Below are positions 62,027-64,000 of a stretch of 64,000 nt of DNA, piece by piece. The position numbers were made by a program, and so were the translations under genes. Source of the stretch: Deltaproteobacteria bacterium (GTDB lineage Bacteria; Myxococcota_A; Polyangia; Polyangiales; JADJMO01); the NCBI GenBank assembly GCA_016182965.1, contig JACPFM010000069.1, positions 1 to 64,000 on the forward strand, written 5' to 3'. A model generated the notes under the pieces. The model was not told the DNA's origin. It saw nothing but the letters and a program-made list of their open reading frames with translations, and ran no database searches. How positions within the stretch are numbered: position 1 is the stretch's first letter; every line of letters starts with the position of its first letter.

Positions 62027-63327
62027 GACGGTCCTTCTTTCAGCCGCATCGCCGGCCTCGGGTCGACGAGCACCGGCTTGCTCGCGAGCAGGGGAAAGGC
62101 CTTGGCGACGACGTCGACCAGCTGCAGCGCGACGGTGCCGTGGAAGAACCGCACCGAGGGCGCGTCCTGCACCACGGCCGTCGAGAGGCGATCCCACTGG
62201 AACGGCACGTCGCCGATGCCGTCGCCGTCGAGATCGTACCCCGCGTAGTCGCTCCACTGGTTCTCGTGGAAGTCGAGCGCCATCGCGGTGGCCCCGCCGT
62301 CGACCTCGACCAGGTCGACGTTGTGCTTGAAGACGTTGCGGGTGAAGGTGAGCCCGCCGGCCGAGGCGCCGTGCACGCGGAGCGCGAGCTCGTTCACCCC
62401 GATGAGGTTGCGCGCGAAGACGACCTTCTCGCGCGGATCGCGCGGTGTCCGATCGAGGTAGATGCCGGCCGTGTTGCCGATGATCGCGTTGTCCTCGACG
62501 ACGACGCCGTCGCTCTCCTTGAACCCGAGGCCGACGCCGGCGGCGCCGTGCGCCCCGCCGAGGACGTTGTGCTCCACGCGGAGGCGCGAGCTGTACATGA
62601 CGAAGATGCCGACCACGTTGTCGACGAGCCGGCTGCGCCGCGCCACTCCGTCGTGCGCGTACATGAAGTGCGTGCCGTAGCGGCTGCCGGTGACCACGTT
62701 GTCCTCGCAGACCACGCGCCGCGAGTACCACACGACCATGTCGCGCACGCCGTCGAGCCGGTTGCGGCGCACGATGGAGTCGTGGGCCTCCCACAGCTTG
62801 ACGCCGTCGCCTCGCAGCGACTCGTGCACCAGCGGACCGCGCACGTGCGAGTCCTCGAGCACGCACTTCGCGCAGCCCTCGAAGGCGATGCCGAACAGGT
62901 TGCGATCGGACGACACCCGGCGGACGAGCACGCCCTCGCCCTTGGCGCGAACGCCGGCGTCCTCGCCGACGAAGTTCCGGCCCGCGCCGCGCACCACCAG
63001 GTTGTCGAGCACGACGCCGTCGGCCTCGATGCGGACGACGGTGCCGCGCCCCGGGCCCTCGATCGTCGCGCCGAGGCGGCCGCGGAGCGCGAGGCGCCGC
63101 TTGATCTCGAGCTGGACGCGGTAGGTCTTCGCCTCGAGCCACACCTCGTCGGGCCCGTTCGCGACGAGGCGCGTCAGCTCGGCCTCGTCGCGCGCGAACA
63201 CCGCGCCCGCAGGCGGCGCGACCTCGGTGGGCCCCGGCGACGCGCCCTGCCCGTCACCCGCGAGCGAGACGCCGCGTGTGCAGACGAGCGAGACGAGGAG
63301 GGCTGCGGTGGCGACCGCGAAGCGCAC
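62023..63327 (-). CDS. nosD: NosD, periplasmic beta-helix protein
   Basis: This is a 434-residue exported protein (signal MRFAVATAALLVSLVCTRG). Right-handed beta-helix repeats run through the centre (SIVRRNRLDGVRDMVVWYS, VEHNVLGGAHGAAG, VVEDNAIIGNTAGIYLDRT). C-terminal ENQWSDYAGYDLDGDGIGDVP is a hallmark of NosD. GTG start at 63327. It works with NosFY in copper-sulfur site assembly of NosZ. Confidence 0.93.
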   Translation of the reverse strand: MRFAVATAALLVSLVCTRGVSLAGDGQGASPGPTEVAPPAGAVFARDEAELTRLVANGPDEVWLEAKTYRVQLEIKRRLALRGRLGATIEGPGRGTVVRIEADGVVLDNLVVRGAGRNFVGEDAGVRAKGEGVLVRRVSSDRNLFGIAFEGCAKCVLEDSHVRGPLVHESLRGDGVKLWEAHDSIVRRNRLDGVRDMVVWYSRRVVCEDNVVTGSRYGTHFMYAHDGVARRSRLVDNVVGIFVMYSSRLRVEHNVLGGAHGAAGVGLGFKESDGVVVEDNAIIGNTAGIYLDRTPRDPREKVVFARNLIGVNELALRVHGASAGGLTFTRNVFKHNVDLVEVDGGATAMALDFHENQWSDYAGYDLDGDGIGDVPFQWDRLSTAVVQDAPSVRFFHGTVALQLVDVVAKAFPLLASKPVLVDPRPAMRLKEGPS

Positions 63328-63333
63328 GAAGGT

Positions 63334-64000
63334 TCATCCCTTCTTCGCCTCACCGGCGTGCGGACCGATGAACCCGTTGGGGCAGACCGCGCCGCAGTCG
63401 TCGGCGCGCGCGCACTTGCTACAGACGCGGTAGCGCAGCACCGCGGCGATCAACAGCAGAGCGACCGCAGCGACGGCCAACCAGAAGCCAGGGTCCGGTC
63501 GCGCGAAGGTCATGAACTGGCCGATCTGCCCGGTGCCGAACAGCTGCGGCGTGAAGGTCGGGATCCGCAGCGGCGCGTGCGGATCGAGCGAGTGACCGAA
63601 CTTCCACATCCAATACTGGCCGTCGATCATGAACGTGATGGGGAACGCCGCCCCCACCACGACGAGCAGCCAGCTCCACCGTTTGCCGGCGACGAGCGTG
63701 AAGACGAGCGCGAGCACCGCGATCAGCCCCACGCCCTGCGCCGCGAAGCTGCGCTCGAACGGGGCCGCGTGCTCGAGACCCTTCATGCCGATGTAGTGGT
63801 TGAGGATGTTGAGCTCGCGGACGTCGCCGGTCACGCCGGTGAGCGAGATCGCGACCTCGAGGCCCTTCGGGTACTGCGGCGCGAACAGCCACAGCCTCCA
63901 CCACGGCATGAAGAACGAAGCGACGAACAGCGCGGCCGCAAAGACCGAGAGCGCGACGACCCCCCACCTGAGGGCGAGTGAGCGTCTCGGCGTCTGCTGC
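63334..64000 (-). CDS. NosB-like membrane protein, 5' end outside the window
   Basis: At least 222 residues are present; the frame is open to the window edge without a start codon. About five membrane helices are seen. APQYPKGLEVAISLTGVTGDVRELN followed by LNHYIGMKGLE is typical of a family found in nos clusters next to nosD, probably the NosB group of clade II (atypical) N2O-reductase clusters. The C-terminal tail has a Cys cluster (CSKCARADDCGAVCPNGF), possibly an iron-sulfur or metal site. It lies 6 bp before nosD. Confidence 0.65.
   Translation of the reverse strand, partial: QQTPRRSLALRWGVVALSVFAAALFVASFFMPWWRLWLFAPQYPKGLEVAISLTGVTGDVRELNILNHYIGMKGLEHAAPFERSFAAQGVGLIAVLALVFTLVAGKRWSWLLVVVGAAFPITFMIDGQYWMWKFGHSLDPHAPLRIPTFTPQLFGTGQIGQFMTFARPDPGFWLAVAAVALLLIAAVLRYRVCSKCARADDCGAVCPNGFIGPHAGEAKKG

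Overview
The window is very GC-rich and almost fully coding, with many GTG and TTG starts. It carries several Hanks-type Ser/Thr kinases, formylglycine-enzyme-like lipoproteins, PEGA/TPR envelope proteins, a TonB_C-TonB receptor fusion and many Cys-rich lipoproteins. This mix points to a Myxococcota (myxobacterium-like) chromosome, of an organism capable of microaerobic respiration and probably nitrous-oxide respiration. No rRNA, tRNA, CRISPR array, phage or insertion sequence was recognised. Species cannot be fixed from the sequence alone.

Layout. 1-1.1 kb: a decayed nucleotidyltransferase pair and a short SelW-like gene whose CxxU motif is interrupted by an in-frame UGA, i.e. a probable selenoprotein that automatic callers would split. 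1.2-12.6 kb: envelope proteins (FG-GAP protein, nine-repeat Cys lipoprotein), a hydrolase, a GT-C-like membrane protein, an MJ1255-type glycosyltransferase and a Ser/Thr kinase. 13.7-22.3 kb: a sulfur-assimilation island. It holds an APS kinase - sulfite reductase - APS reductase - substrate-binding protein operon, divergent from an XRE-cupin regulator, an ABC ATPase and permease, and a uroporphyrinogen methyltransferase. The siroheme synthase N-terminal enzyme is nearby. 22.3-26.3 kb: EgtD (ergothioneine), ArfB, two FKBP isomerases and a tandem pair of TerB-like proteins. 28-36 kb: metal handling, with a TonB receptor plus two lipoproteins, a ZIP-permease fusion, a zinc-site ArsR repressor and a DmeF-like CDF exporter. 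36.2-40.5 kb: an ECF sigma factor / anti-sigma / lipoprotein operon and a von Willebrand A lipoprotein. 40.8-50.5 kb: a hybrid histidine kinase and two Ser/Thr kinases interleaved with TPR/PEGA and FGE-like proteins. 50.7-58.8 kb: a complete cbb3 oxidase operon (ccoI-S-NO-Q-P-G and a TauE/SafE-like protein) with CcoN and CcoO fused. 58.9-59.7 kb: a hibernation factor with a sigma-54-type promoter, and a DUF2383 protein. 59.8-64 kb: nosD-F-L-Y preceded by a NosB-like membrane protein cut by the window edge; nosZ would be expected just outside.

The most unusual non-coding signal is a family of palindromes built from tandem 7-bp units (CAGTCGT, TCATCAG, TCTAGAG and their complements). They sit between convergent genes at 26.35, 32.37, 35.91 and 50.49 kb. 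Two of them share a nested second heptamer palindrome (GGTCGAA/TTCGACC). One arm also runs into the 3' end of the TauE-like gene, and a lone arm lies at the 3' end of cysC, so two unrelated proteins carry a similar SSV-x-SRQSS tail. Other long convergent gaps carry different palindromes (8.3, 40.6, 59.8 kb). This suggests that such junctions in this genome are routinely closed by bidirectional hairpins.
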